A stretch of 64,000 nt of DNA, taken from the NCBI GenBank assembly GCA_023440705.1, contig JAEXRP010000054.1, positions 21,006 through 85,005 on the forward strand. Reading direction: 5' to 3'. A model generated the notes under the pieces. That model was given only the letters and a program-made list of their open reading frames with translations. It made no database searches and had not been told where the DNA came from. Positions 1-9,594 of this stretch are shown piece by piece (the stretch's first letter is position 1; each line of letters opens with the position of its first letter). The translations under genes were made by a program, and so were the position numbers. This DNA comes from Soonwooa sp023440705 (GTDB taxonomy: Bacteria; Bacteroidota; Bacteroidia; Flavobacteriales; Weeksellaceae).

Positions 1-1
1 C

Positions 2-97
2 AATACAAAACTCACCAATCTAATCATCGGAATCAGTATTATTGTTGGCTTTTTTACTTCGGCGATGTGGTATAAATTGATTGGTTTATTTTTCTAA
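2..97 (+). CDS. 3' end of a membrane protein gene (partial)
   Basis: An open frame runs in from the left edge and ends at TAA 95-97, giving the last 31 residues of a protein. About 20 hydrophobic residues (roughly positions 7-22 of the fragment), then a short second stretch, look like a C-terminal transmembrane segment. The frame converges with the next gene on the other strand and overlaps it by 12 bp. Too little is present to name a family. Confidence 0.5.
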   Translation, partial: NTKLTNLIIGISIIVGFFTSAMWYKLIGLFF

Positions 98-559
98 AAC
101 AAAATCATAGAGGAAAATAGAATCTATGTTGTTCCTCCATTGCTCAAAAGATGCTGCGTTGCTTACAACTGGAACGATCGAAGTTGGTGCATAAATTTCA
201 GAATCTTTTAATCGGATTTTAGCCTTGTATGTTAACTTTTTACCAGTTTTTTGAATCATGTACAAAATATAAGATTCGCTGGTTCCCATTGTGGCTTTAG
301 AGAAATTGATTTCGATTCTATTGTCAACTTTATTGTCTTTTTCAAAGGATGTGAGAAAAGACATCATGTTAAGTGTTTCTTTGATATCCTCTTCTTTCTT
401 TAGATCAAAACTTTCAAATTTTCCATCAACAATTTTTGGATTTAGAATCAACTTTTTACCTATCGGAATTGTAATTTCAGCGCCTTTAATGATTGTTTTT
501 TCCTGAGAGAATAACAAACTAAATGAACAAAGTAATAAGAAGAAAAACTGCTTTTTCAT
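86..559 (-). CDS. Small exported protein of unknown function
   Basis: This 157-residue protein starts with a clear signal peptide: MKK, then a hydrophobic run to about residue 18, ending in LLFSQ. The mature part is polar and mixed alpha/beta in character, with no cysteine, no sorting tail and no motif I recognise. It probably acts in the periplasm or at the cell surface. It converges with the partial gene at the left edge and diverges from priA, with about 100 bp of AT-rich sequence between them. The function is unknown. Confidence 0.6.
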   Translation of the reverse strand: MKKQFFFLLLCSFSLLFSQEKTIIKGAEITIPIGKKLILNPKIVDGKFESFDLKKEEDIKETLNMMSFLTSFEKDNKVDNRIEINFSKATMGTSESYILYMIQKTGKKLTYKAKIRLKDSEIYAPTSIVPVVSNAASFEQWRNNIDSIFLYDFVLEK

Positions 560-660
560 TGTTAATTGTGATAAAAATTATAGGGTTGAAAATACAAAAA
601 TTCTATTAAGATTTTGAAATAGATGTTTAAAGAATTATTTTTACCCTTAAATTCTATTTT

Positions 661-3108
661 TTGCATTACGCCCAAGTTATTTTACCGCTCAATCTTTCAG
701 GTTCTTTTACGTATAAAGTGCCCGATGAATTGTTGGACGAAATTCAGCTTGGAATGCGGGTTTTGGTGCAATTTGGTGGTAAGAAAATCTATACAGGAAT
801 CGTTTGGGATTTGCATCAAAATGAACCTGAAACTTTTGTCCCGAAAGACATTATCAATATTCTTGATCAAAAGCCGATTCTTCCCGTTCAACAAATTGAG
901 TTCTGGAACTGGCTTTCCGATTATTATCTCTGCAATTTAGGCGAAATTTACCGTTTTGCTTTTCCGTCTTCCTTAAAATTGGAGAGCGAAACTTATCTTA
1001 AATTAAAACCAAATGCCGTTGTCGATTTTCAGAATTTGGATGTCAACGAAATGTACTTAATTCAAGCTTTGGAAGTTCGACAATTGATAAATTTGACGGA
1101 CATTGAAGCTTTTATTCCGAAAAAAGACATTATTAAAACCATCAATTCGCTTATTGATATGCAATATATTGAAATTGATGAGCAAGTTGCGGAAAAATAT
1201 CGTGCCAAGGAAGTGGCTTATGTGAGGATAAAAGATGAGGTTTTAAAGAATTTTGAACTCACAGAAATTCTTTCACAACTGAAAAGAGCGCCAAAACAGA
1301 AAGATTTGTTTTTGGCGATTTTGGATAAGCAAACAGAAAATCCAGATTCTCCGATAAAAAAGTCGGAATTATTTGATGATGGATTTTTTGCTCACTCGCA
1401 CATCAAATCTTTAATTGATAAAAATTGGGTTGAAGAATATTTCCTTCAAAAAGATAGAATTGATTACTACGACGGCGATACCGAAGATTTAGAAGAGTTG
1501 ACTTCTGCCCAAAAACAAGCTTTGGTTTTGGTGAATGAAGCCTTTTCTGAAAATAAAAATGTGCTCCTGCATGGCGTAACATCTTCTGGGAAAACGCATA
1601 TTTATTTAGAAAAAATCGAGGAATGTATTAACGAAGGAAGAAATGTTTTGTTTTTGCTTCCCGAGATTGCTTTAACCAAGCAAATTACGCAGCGTTTGGA
1701 GAAAAAATATGGCAGCGCGCTTGGATTTTATCATCAAAAATTGACCGATTTCGAAAGGGTAGAAGTTTGGCGAAAAGTAAAGAACGATGAACTTAAAATT
1801 CTTATCGGAACACGAAATGCATTGTTTTTGCCTTATCAAAATTTAGGTTTAATTATTGTTGATGAAGAGCACGATTCTGCTTATCGTCCACGAGAAGTTT
1901 CGCCGTTTTTTAATGCTAAAGATGCTGCACAGATTTTAGGTCAAAAATATGGAGCTAATGTTATTTTGGGTTCTGCAACGCCGTCTGTTGAAAGTTATTT
2001 TGCAGCTCGAAAAGATAAATTAAAATACGTTTTCTTGGGTGAAAGATTCGGAAAAGTAGATTTGCCGAAATTTGAACTTATTAATTTTAAAGAAGCCCAA
2101 GATTCTAAGAATGTTTCGGGAGATTTTTCGTTTCATTTGTTGGAAAATATTAGACAAAATTTAGAACATAAAAATCAAACTATTGTCTTACACAACCGCC
2201 GTGGTTATGCGAATGTTGTGGAATGTGAGTCTTGCGGTTACGTTAATTATTGCTCGAATTGTGATGTTGTGATGACCTATCATAAATATTCGAACGAGAT
2301 GAAATGTCATTATTGTGGTCAACGTGCTTCGAAACCGAAAATTTGTCCAAAATGCCATTCCGAAAATTTGAATGAAAGAGGCGTTGGCGTGGAGCAAATT
2401 CATGAGGAATTGCAAAAGCTTTTTCCAGAAGCTGAGGTCGATAGAATGGATGTAGATTCGATGCGCAAGAAGTTTGCGTACGAAAAATTATACGAAAAAA
2501 TTGAAGACAGAGAAACCGACATTATCGTAGGAACGCAAATGATTTCCAAAGGTTTGGATTTTGACCACATCGAGTTGGTTGCCATTCCGAGAGCGGATTC
2601 TTTAATGTATGTTCAAGATTTTAGGGCGGAAGAAAGGGCTTATCAGTTGATGACGCAGGTTTCTGGGCGTGCTGGTCGAGTTTCTGGACAAGGAAAAGTT
2701 TTAATTCAAACTTATAATCCGCAAAATCCTGTTTTTGAATTGATCCAACGAAATGATATTCAAGGGATTTACGAATATTTTCTTAACGAACGCAAAAAGT
2801 TCTATTATCCGCCATTTACGAAATTGATAATGATAGAACTAAAACACCGCCGAGAAGACAAAGTGAATCGTGCGTCACAGTTTTTAGGTTCAATCCTGAG
2901 AAAATACTTGCCCGAAGATTGTATTTTGGGTCCCGAACCTGCTTTTATAGCACGTTTGAACAATATGTATCAGTTTCAAATTTTGCTGAAACTTCCGCGA
3001 GGTAAGAACTATTTAATATTTAAAGACTACATCCGTAAGAGCTTTGAAGAATTCGAAGAAATCTCGGCTTACAAAAGTATTAAGAAACTTGTTTACGTTG
3101 ATTTTTAA
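661..3108 (+). CDS. priA: Primosomal protein N' (replication restart helicase)
   Basis: PriA is a 3'-5' superfamily 2 helicase that reloads the replisome at stalled forks. The 815-residue length fits the family. After an N-terminal DNA-binding region come the Walker A motif GVTSSGKTH (near residue 305) and the DEEH box (near 400). A zinc region with eight cysteines in four CxxC-like pairs spans about residues 521-570, followed by the helicase C-terminal motifs (GTQMISKGLDF, QVSGRAGR). No in-frame ATG fits the conserved N-terminus, and the upstream frame closes with TAA at 628-630, so TTG at 661 is taken as the start. It appears monocistronic. Confidence 0.95.
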   Translation: MHYAQVILPLNLSGSFTYKVPDELLDEIQLGMRVLVQFGGKKIYTGIVWDLHQNEPETFVPKDIINILDQKPILPVQQIEFWNWLSDYYLCNLGEIYRFAFPSSLKLESETYLKLKPNAVVDFQNLDVNEMYLIQALEVRQLINLTDIEAFIPKKDIIKTINSLIDMQYIEIDEQVAEKYRAKEVAYVRIKDEVLKNFELTEILSQLKRAPKQKDLFLAILDKQTENPDSPIKKSELFDDGFFAHSHIKSLIDKNWVEEYFLQKDRIDYYDGDTEDLEELTSAQKQALVLVNEAFSENKNVLLHGVTSSGKTHIYLEKIEECINEGRNVLFLLPEIALTKQITQRLEKKYGSALGFYHQKLTDFERVEVWRKVKNDELKILIGTRNALFLPYQNLGLIIVDEEHDSAYRPREVSPFFNAKDAAQILGQKYGANVILGSATPSVESYFAARKDKLKYVFLGERFGKVDLPKFELINFKEAQDSKNVSGDFSFHLLENIRQNLEHKNQTIVLHNRRGYANVVECESCGYVNYCSNCDVVMTYHKYSNEMKCHYCGQRASKPKICPKCHSENLNERGVGVEQIHEELQKLFPEAEVDRMDVDSMRKKFAYEKLYEKIEDRETDIIVGTQMISKGLDFDHIELVAIPRADSLMYVQDFRAEERAYQLMTQVSGRAGRVSGQGKVLIQTYNPQNPVFELIQRNDIQGIYEYFLNERKKFYYPPFTKLIMIELKHRREDKVNRASQFLGSILRKYLPEDCILGPEPAFIARLNNMYQFQILLKLPRGKNYLIFKDYIRKSFEEFEEISAYKSIKKLVYVDF

Positions 3109-3260
3109 CAAAGTTTAACAAAGTTTAAAAGCTTTTATAACGTGTAAGAGCATCGACGGAAGCAATAATGTCTAACTTTACTTCGTTTTGAGAAAGGCTG
3201 ATTTTATTTGACAAATGTAGAATTGTCAAATTTTCAACTTTTTTATCTAAATGTTTGAGA

Positions 3261-4712
3261 ATGAATAAATTTAAGAAATACATTAGCGTACTTAGTTTAG
3301 GTTTTTCCATTAGCATTTTTGCACAGACATCTGCAGTATCTTCAATTCCTCAATTTTATGAGCAACCAGGTCTTTTGGCGAAAGAGATTTCTCCCGAAAA
3401 ATCCTTGTTGTCTCCTAAAGAGAATATTGAAGTTAACATCAACAGAATGTTTTCGGATCCTGTTCTAAGAACTGCAAATTGGGGATTTGTTGTGTACGAT
3501 CCCAAAAGCAACAAGATTATAACATCTTACAACGAAACAACACCATTAATTCCTGCTTCGACAACCAAATTGCTAACCACAGAAACGGCTTATTCTTATT
3601 TTGGAGGAAACTTCAGATGGAATACGCAGTTGGAGTTTTCAGGTAATATCGATGAAAATGGCGTGTTAGATGGTAATCTTTACATTATTGGAAGTGGAGA
3701 TCCTTCTTTTGGAGCTTTGCGCGTTGGTTCTACATCGGCTTCAGGTCTGGTTTCGCAATTTATGAATGCTATTCGCGATAAGGGAATAAAAAAAGTAAAT
3801 GGCGAGATTATCGTAGAAACTGGCGTTTTTAAAGAAAACAAAACGGATTTGCCATCTAATATCGTTTGGTTAGACCACAATAACTACTATTTGCCTGTTG
3901 GGACAACAAGAGATATTAATCCAAGAAATGAGAAGTTAATTGTTAAACAAAATAATCCTTTTAACAACGAAAAACGTTACTTCTATATGTCGCCATACAA
4001 TAACAAAATGGTATATGCCGACAAATTTGAAGGGGGAGGGTTACCAACAAAATTAGCTGATCCACCAACGACGCTAGCAAATTCTTTAAGAGCTTCGATC
4101 TTAAAGTCAGGTATTGCTGTTCCTGGAAAAGTAACAGCAAGATTTATCGATCCAACGCCTGAACCAAGAGAAATACTTAGCAATTACAAGTCGCCGATGC
4201 TTTCGGAGATTGTACATTATACCAACCAACATAGTGATAATGCCTTGTCGGAAGCTTTATTAAAATGTTTAGGATTTTATGTTTCTGGAGATCAAGTCGC
4301 AGAAGCTGGAAAGCAAGTTGTCCGTACGCATCTTGAAGGAAAATCGTTCGATACCAATGGTCTTAACTATGTAGATGGTAGCGGTTATTCTCGCAGCAAT
4401 CTCGTGACGCCAATTGCTCAGGTTAAGTTTTTGACAGGACTGATGAAAGAGTCTTATTATAAAGACTATTTTGAATCTCTTCCTATTGCAGGACAGTCTG
4501 GGACGCTAAAAAAGATGTTTTTAACGAACTCGAATGGACAGATTTTTGCTAAAACAGGGACTTTAAGTCGTGTTAAAACCCTCGCAGGTTACATAAAAAC
4601 TAGAAGTGGAAAAACATTGGTTTTCTCACTGTTAATCAATAATTACACTGGGTCTGTAGCACAAGTCAAAGATAGAATGGAGCAACTTTTGGATCCTACT
4701 TTAGATTTGTAA
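3261..4712 (+). CDS. dacB: D-alanyl-D-alanine carboxypeptidase/endopeptidase (PBP4 family)
   Basis: This periplasmic penicillin-binding protein trims or cleaves peptidoglycan cross-links. A signal peptide covers about residues 1-22 (ending SIFAQ). The three active-site motifs of the S13 family are all visible: SxxK as STTK near residue 100, SxN as SDN near 325, and KTG in AKTGTL near 430. The long insert between the first two motifs is typical of PBP4. The open frame extends to a TTG at 3255, but ATG 3261 gives a standard signal-peptide start and is preferred. The protein is 483 residues long. A strong intrinsic terminator follows at once. Confidence 0.92.
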   Translation: MNKFKKYISVLSLGFSISIFAQTSAVSSIPQFYEQPGLLAKEISPEKSLLSPKENIEVNINRMFSDPVLRTANWGFVVYDPKSNKIITSYNETTPLIPASTTKLLTTETAYSYFGGNFRWNTQLEFSGNIDENGVLDGNLYIIGSGDPSFGALRVGSTSASGLVSQFMNAIRDKGIKKVNGEIIVETGVFKENKTDLPSNIVWLDHNNYYLPVGTTRDINPRNEKLIVKQNNPFNNEKRYFYMSPYNNKMVYADKFEGGGLPTKLADPPTTLANSLRASILKSGIAVPGKVTARFIDPTPEPREILSNYKSPMLSEIVHYTNQHSDNALSEALLKCLGFYVSGDQVAEAGKQVVRTHLEGKSFDTNGLNYVDGSGYSRSNLVTPIAQVKFLTGLMKESYYKDYFESLPIAGQSGTLKKMFLTNSNGQIFAKTGTLSRVKTLAGYIKTRSGKTLVFSLLINNYTGSVAQVKDRMEQLLDPTLDL

Positions 4713-4732
4713 CACAATATTTTATAATTTTA
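4707..4732 (+). promoter_or_regulatory. Weak candidate promoter of the M1 aminopeptidase gene
   Basis: A TTG at 4707-4709 precedes TAATTTTA at 4725-4732, which resembles the Bacteroidota -7 box TAnnTTTG. The 15-bp spacing is shorter than usual. The predicted start of transcription would fall inside the following terminator hairpin, so the aminopeptidase mRNA would lack the full stem. This is inference from motif matching only. Confidence 0.3.
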
Positions 4733-4760
4733 ATACTCGCAACATTGCGAGTATTTTTTT
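4732..4760 (+). terminator. Intrinsic terminator after dacB
   Basis: Perfect 9-bp stem (4732-4740 with 4747-4755), loop AACATT and a T-run to 4760. The T-run ends only three bases before the ATG at 4764, so this hairpin also sits right against the next gene's start. Confidence 0.85.
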
Positions 4761-4763
4761 TAT

Positions 4764-6698
4764 ATGAAAACAAAATTTACCATTTTAATTTTATCTGTGA
4801 TTTCGGTTTTGAGTTTAGCACAAAGCAGAAACGAACAAGATAAACTGATTGAGAGTGAACGTAAAAGAGCGTCTAAAGCAATGCTTTTTAACGAAAACGA
4901 AAATCCAAATACCCTTAATTACGATCTTCGTTACATCCGTATGGAATTGGATCTTGATCCAGCACAACAATTTGTTAAAGGAAAGGTGACGTCGCATTTT
5001 AAAATGTTAAGCCCGTCATCAACTATTTATTTTGACTTGTCAAATAATCTTAATGTGAGTGAAGTTAAATATCACAATCAGAATTTGACTTACCAGCAAT
5101 TATCGACTAAGGAATTGAAAATTAATTTTCCCACAAATATTCCTGCTGCAACTTTAGACTCTTTATCGATTTCTTACAGCGGTGTGCCAGATGATTCTGA
5201 TGATGCTTTTTCATCGCAGATGCAAAATGGAGTGCCAATTTTAGCAACATTATCAGAGCCTTTTGGTGCAAAAGAATGGTGGCCAACTAAACAAAGTCTT
5301 AATGACAAGATTGAAAAAATCGATATTAAAATTACAACACCGTCTCAGTATAGTGTCGCGGCAAATGGCGTTTTGCAATCGGAAACTTCTCTCAGTGGAG
5401 GTAAAAAACTTACCTACTGGAAAACTAATATTCCAACGCCTGCTTATTTGGTAGCATTGGGTATTACGAATTATGTCAAACTAAATGATACTTTCGGGAC
5501 TGGATCGGACGCTTTTCCGTTTGTTAATTACATTTATCCATCTACCAATAACAACCCTTCTGAGATGAGTAATATCCAATGGACTAAAACCTGCATGGCA
5601 AAGTTTGAAGAACATTTTGGACCTTATCCTTTCCGAAGCGAAAAGTATGGACATATGCAATTCAATGCTGGAGGTGGAATGGAACATACCACGATGAGTA
5701 GTATGGGCTATTTTTCGAAAGGCTTAATAGCGCATGAGTTGGCGCATCAATGGTTTGGTGATAAAGTAACTTGCGCCACATGGAATGACATTTGGCTTAA
5801 CGAAGGTTTTGCAAATTTTGGAGAACATCTTGTCTATGAAAAATTATTGATGACTTCTAGCGACTTTCAGAATTATCTAAAAAATCAAATTGATTATATA
5901 TCGATGTATCCTACTGGTAGTGTATATATCCAAGATCCGGAACCAAGTTCGAACAGAATTTTTGATGGAAGATTAACCTACGCAAAAGGAGGTTTTGTCT
6001 TAAGAATGTTAAAATGGAAACTTGGAGAGCAGAAGTTTTATAATCTCTTGAAAGCTTATACAACGGCACCGCAATTTGCAAATACTTATGCAAAAACTTC
6101 GGAATTCGTTACTTTTGTCAATACTTTTACTGGAGAAAATCTCACAGAATTTTTTAATGATTGGGTGTATGGCGAAGGCTATCCAACTTATACAGTGCGT
6201 TGGAAGCCTGGTACAACTAATGTAACATTTAAGATTTCCCAAACGCAAAGCCATAATTCTGTCAATTATTATGAGATGCCTTTACCTATTAAAGTGATGG
6301 GTGCCAATGGACAATCAACCCTTATTACATTAGATAATACGATCAATAATCAATATTTCACCAAAGATGTTGGCTTTGCAGTAACCTCAATTTCGTTTGA
6401 TCCTGAACATCAAATCTTAACACCTAACCCAAGTGTTATTAGAGACAATTCTTTAGCTGTTGAAGACTTTGAAAATTTAAAAACCCAAGTTTATCCAAAT
6501 CCTACTAAAGCAATTTTAAATATCGAAACTGTTGAACAAATTGCAACGATTGAAGTTTTTGATGCTGTAGGACACAAAGTCAAATCTTATCAAAGTACCA
6601 AAACGCTTGATTTATCAGAATTGATTGCTGGTACTTATATCGTGAAATTAAATATGGTAAATTCTACATCAAAAAGTTTTAAGGTTATTAAAAAATAA
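4764..6698 (+). CDS. M1 family zinc aminopeptidase with T9SS sorting domain
   Basis: This exported aminopeptidase N-like enzyme removes N-terminal residues from peptides. A signal peptide covers about residues 1-19 (ending LSLAQ). The exopeptidase motif appears as GGGMEHTTM near residue 303, the zinc motif as HELAHQWFGD near 324 with its third ligand in NEGFAN near 346, all as in M1 enzymes. The last ~80 residues form a type A T9SS sorting domain: YPNPTKAILNI, a beta-rich core and a lysine-rich end. The protein (644 residues) is therefore probably secreted or surface-anchored through the type IX system. Its start codon directly follows the dacB terminator. Confidence 0.93.
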   Translation: MKTKFTILILSVISVLSLAQSRNEQDKLIESERKRASKAMLFNENENPNTLNYDLRYIRMELDLDPAQQFVKGKVTSHFKMLSPSSTIYFDLSNNLNVSEVKYHNQNLTYQQLSTKELKINFPTNIPAATLDSLSISYSGVPDDSDDAFSSQMQNGVPILATLSEPFGAKEWWPTKQSLNDKIEKIDIKITTPSQYSVAANGVLQSETSLSGGKKLTYWKTNIPTPAYLVALGITNYVKLNDTFGTGSDAFPFVNYIYPSTNNNPSEMSNIQWTKTCMAKFEEHFGPYPFRSEKYGHMQFNAGGGMEHTTMSSMGYFSKGLIAHELAHQWFGDKVTCATWNDIWLNEGFANFGEHLVYEKLLMTSSDFQNYLKNQIDYISMYPTGSVYIQDPEPSSNRIFDGRLTYAKGGFVLRMLKWKLGEQKFYNLLKAYTTAPQFANTYAKTSEFVTFVNTFTGENLTEFFNDWVYGEGYPTYTVRWKPGTTNVTFKISQTQSHNSVNYYEMPLPIKVMGANGQSTLITLDNTINNQYFTKDVGFAVTSISFDPEHQILTPNPSVIRDNSLAVEDFENLKTQVYPNPTKAILNIETVEQIATIEVFDAVGHKVKSYQSTKTLDLSELIAGTYIVKLNMVNSTSKSFKVIKK

Positions 6699-6746
6699 AC
6701 TACTACAAAATAATATGTAGATGTCTAAGAAATTTCATCAAAAATT

Positions 6747-6779
6747 AAAAAGGAGCGTTGATTGTAATGCTCCTTTTTT
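6747..6779. terminator. Bidirectional terminator
   Basis: 10-bp stem AAAAAGGAGC (6747-6756) with its complement at 6769-6778 around a 12-nt loop. A-rich and T-rich flanks let it serve both the M1 gene (+) and the TPR gene (-). Confidence 0.85.
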
Positions 6780-6791
6780 GTTTTATAAAAA

Positions 6792-7598
6792 TTATAAATT
6801 TTCGATGCTATCGAAATAGACTTTATTAAAATGATGCGTGTAGGCATCTTTCAAAGTTTGTCCTTTTTGATACAAATCGATGGCTAATTTTTTATTTGTT
6901 TCATAATCTTGAAATCGATCTTGAATTTTTGCAATCTTTGCGATGTAATAATAATTTTCGGCAAGCTGACTTAGTTTTGATTGTTTTTCGAAAGCGATTT
7001 TTGCATTTTCCAAATCACCAATTTGAAAATACGTCACACCCAATTGAAAATAATCTGATGGCCCAACGAGATAATCTTTCTCATTAATCTGCTTTTCCAT
7101 AATATCAATCGCCTTTTTCTTATCTCCCAAAGCACTATAACAAAATGCTTTTGCAATTTTTAAATGATAAGCTCCATTTTGAGAATAACCGATATTATCT
7201 GTCAATTTTTCAAGTTTTTCAAAATCAGAAATAGCGCCTTTATAATCTTTAAAAAACTGATATTTGATCCAACCACGATAACCTAAATTTGATTTTGCGT
7301 CATACTTAACGGCTTTGTCCATTAATATTTTCCAAGTTATAAAGTCTCCACTTTTGGCGTAAGCAACCGACTTTTCTCTATAAGCATAAGAAAAATAAGG
7401 ACAAATTTCAATTGCCTTATCATAAGCTTCTTGAAACTCTTTACTAAATTGGCTGTGTCTTTCGTCAATATTTTCAACAAGTTTACAAGCTTTATATTGC
7501 AACGTATCACCATAATATTTGAAAGCTTCACAATTAACTTGTGCATTGGTTTTACTAAACAAAAGAAGCAATGGAATTAAAAATAAATACTTTCTCAT
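6792..7598 (-). CDS. Exported tetratricopeptide-repeat protein
   Basis: The 268-residue protein has a signal peptide (about 1-19, ending KTNAQ) and then several degenerate TPR-like helical pairs, with recurring patterns such as ALGDKKKAIDIMEKQI and QIGDLENAKIAFEKQ. TPR proteins act as scaffolds in protein-protein contacts; the partner here is unknown. It is the last gene of a three-gene minus-strand operon, two bases after the stop of the preceding lipoprotein gene. Confidence 0.75.
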   Translation of the reverse strand: MRKYLFLIPLLLLFSKTNAQVNCEAFKYYGDTLQYKACKLVENIDERHSQFSKEFQEAYDKAIEICPYFSYAYREKSVAYAKSGDFITWKILMDKAVKYDAKSNLGYRGWIKYQFFKDYKGAISDFEKLEKLTDNIGYSQNGAYHLKIAKAFCYSALGDKKKAIDIMEKQINEKDYLVGPSDYFQLGVTYFQIGDLENAKIAFEKQSKLSQLAENYYYIAKIAKIQDRFQDYETNKKLAIDLYQKGQTLKDAYTHHFNKVYFDSIENL

Positions 7599-7600
7599 AA

Positions 7601-8110
7601 CTAAGGTAGAATTTCGATTAAGTTGCCATCTTCAATTTTAAAAATCAAATATTGATAGTAGTCAAACACAGTTTGTCCTTTTATAGTTTTGGGATTCCAG
7701 CCTTCAATTTTCTTTGTAATAGAGAGCAATTGCTGTGTAACTTTTTTCTCAAATTTAAAAGGATTGTAATCATGATCCATCTCTAGAAGTCTAAAACGAT
7801 CGGTCTCTCCTTTACAATTGACAACAAATCGAATCCTTATAAGTCCCGACTGATTTTTAAGATTTTGATTTTTATATTGATCAAAGAATATTTTGTCTAA
7901 AGCAGACTTTTCACCATTGAAGTTTTCTAACTCATTACCGTAACTAAAATATTGAAACATCAGTTGTGGTAAACAAAGTTCGAAATTTGGATTATCAGTT
8001 TTAGCATCGAATTCGATATCGCCAATATTTGCAGGATATTTTGAAAGTACTTTCTCACTTTGGCAGCTAAAAAGTACAGGAATCAAAAATAGGAGTAAGT
8101 TTTTCTTCAT
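7601..8110 (-). CDS. Lipoprotein with a TonB C-terminal-like fold
   Basis: This 169-residue protein has a lipoprotein signal with the lipobox cysteine near residue 16 (LFSC). The C-terminal half (about 90-165) resembles the TonB C-terminal domain seen in many small Bacteroidota proteins: GLIRIRFVVNCKGE followed by a helix (VTQQLLSITKKI), GWNP and a final strand with FKIE. No transmembrane anchor or proline-rich linker is present, so it is not a normal energy transducer. It lies between two other envelope genes and is probably cotranscribed with them. Confidence 0.65.
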   Translation of the reverse strand: MKKNLLLFLIPVLFSCQSEKVLSKYPANIGDIEFDAKTDNPNFELCLPQLMFQYFSYGNELENFNGEKSALDKIFFDQYKNQNLKNQSGLIRIRFVVNCKGETDRFRLLEMDHDYNPFKFEKKVTQQLLSITKKIEGWNPKTIKGQTVFDYYQYLIFKIEDGNLIEILP

Positions 8111-8130
8111 TTAATTTAAAAACTAAAAAA

Positions 8131-9087
8131 TTATCGCGTCAACTTGTTAAGGTCGATAAGAAGATAATTGATATTTTGGTTAATAGTTCTGGTTGCCGAT
8201 TGCATTTGGTTAAGCATCGCCGCACGATTGTTAAGCGCCTCGCTGTCGTACTTTCCGCCATCATTAAAAATCGGAGAAGCATTGGCGGCATCCACATCAC
8301 CCTCGAATTGATACATAATCCAGCGTTGCTTCATATTCTGTATAATTGAATGTTCATTAAGATTCGAAAATTTTTTTTCAGTATACATATACCAAATAAA
8401 TGGAGGAAAATTTCGCGACTGTAATTTCTCTTGCCAAATATCACGAAGGATATTTCGAGCATGGATAAACTCGACTTTCTTACCTTTCGGATTGAGCAAA
8501 GCCAAACCAAAACCCGCACCAATAAGACCTCCGCCGATATCCACTGCTTTGTCCCAACCATCACTTTTTATAAATCCGCCAGCTACAGAACCAAGCGCTC
8601 CAACAGCAATAGAATAGACAATCATTTTGTTATTTTTCTTGTTATTAAGGCTACTCACATAATTTGCCATTTGTGCAACGCGTTCGCCTTCGCAGTCAAA
8701 TTCGGCAGCGACGGCATCTACTTCGCTTAGCGCTAATGTAATTTTGCCATCTATTTTATCCTTAATTTTCATGATTTTAAGTTGAGACTCGATGCTTGTA
8801 TCTTTTTTTAATTCTAAAATATTTTCAACATCATCAAGTGAGTTTAAGGCATTAAGAATCAAAATACTTTGTTGGTTAAAAACAGATCTAAGATGTTGTT
8901 TTTCATTAAGTAACGAATCCGAATTAACATGAAGATTAACCTTCTCGTAGTCATAATTGGTTGGCGCTTTACAATAACTATCACGAAGCGTAATGATATT
9001 GGCGTTAATATTTTTAGTCTTTTGCGTAGTACAAGAGTTAAACGCAACAATGACAAAAGCTAGTAATAATGCGTAGTTTTTCATCAT
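8131..9087 (-). CDS. Putative lipoprotein of unknown function with a glycine-rich hydrophobic segment
   Basis: The 318-residue protein begins MMKNYALLLAFV and has a lipobox NSC near residue 19. A longer open frame reaches 9159, but its extra 24 residues do not look like a signal, so ATG 9085-9087 is chosen (ATG 9082-9084 is equally possible). Residues about 160-200 hold a glycine-rich hydrophobic stretch (GALGSVAGGFI and GGGLIGAGFGLALL) of glycine-zipper type, with helical regions either side. It is the first gene of the envelope operon. Family and function are not recognised. Confidence 0.6.
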   Translation of the reverse strand: MMKNYALLLAFVIVAFNSCTTQKTKNINANIITLRDSYCKAPTNYDYEKVNLHVNSDSLLNEKQHLRSVFNQQSILILNALNSLDDVENILELKKDTSIESQLKIMKIKDKIDGKITLALSEVDAVAAEFDCEGERVAQMANYVSSLNNKKNNKMIVYSIAVGALGSVAGGFIKSDGWDKAVDIGGGLIGAGFGLALLNPKGKKVEFIHARNILRDIWQEKLQSRNFPPFIWYMYTEKKFSNLNEHSIIQNMKQRWIMYQFEGDVDAANASPIFNDGGKYDSEALNNRAAMLNQMQSATRTINQNINYLLIDLNKLTR

Positions 9088-9170
9088 AAATGTATTGTTA
9101 CACAAATTATAAAAAGATTTTGAATTTGTATTAAAAAAAATACTAATTTTAAATATCAAAAATAAGTGTT

Positions 9171-9536
9171 ATGGGAAATATTATCGTAGGGCTTATGTCT
9201 CAACAAAATGATTATCAAAATCTTAGATTTGAGTTAGAGGAATCAGGATTCCGAGATTCCGATTACATTATTTATCTTAATAATGGAGAAAACGACAGTT
9301 TTTGGGCAAGTATCTCTGCTAACAATGACCAACAGAAAAACAAAGGCGAAGAAATTTTTAAAAAATTAGATGCAAAAAAATCTTACTATTTTAAAAATGT
9401 TGATATCGAAGATGCAAAATCTTTCGATGCTTTAAAAAAAGAAATTGGCATTCGCGCAAAATCAGAAATCCATCCAAGTCCTGATATCAGGCACAGAACA
9501 CCTCATCATGGATTAAATTCTGAAATTAAATTTTAA
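9171..9536 (+). CDS. Conserved-looking cytoplasmic protein of unknown function
   Basis: This 121-residue protein has no signal peptide. It opens with a hydrophobic strand (MGNIIVGLM) and a helix ending ELEESGF, an arrangement like small alpha/beta ferredoxin-like folds of stress proteins. The C-terminus is rich in histidine, proline and arginine (HPSPDIRHRTPHHG). It is transcribed divergently from the lipoprotein operon; TAATTTTA at 9132-9139 could be its -7 box. A terminator follows at once. No function is assigned. Confidence 0.6.
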   Translation: MGNIIVGLMSQQNDYQNLRFELEESGFRDSDYIIYLNNGENDSFWASISANNDQQKNKGEEIFKKLDAKKSYYFKNVDIEDAKSFDALKKEIGIRAKSEIHPSPDIRHRTPHHGLNSEIKF

Positions 9537-9543
9537 AACATAA

Positions 9544-9577
9544 AAAAAGCTGCTCAACAAAGGGCAGCTTTTTATTT
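9544..9577. terminator. Bidirectional terminator between convergent genes
   Basis: 10-bp stem AAAAAGCTGC (9544-9553) with 9564-9573, a 10-nt loop and a T-rich tail. It separates the small plus-strand gene from pirin on the minus strand. Confidence 0.85.
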
Positions 9578-9594
9578 TTCATTTTTAAAAACTA

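Noticed and set aside
3125..3316. 63-residue minus-strand frame between priA and dacB
   Set aside because: It overlaps the dacB signal peptide on the other strand and has no promoter or recognisable domain. Its C-terminal part looks faintly protein-like, so a decayed remnant cannot be excluded.
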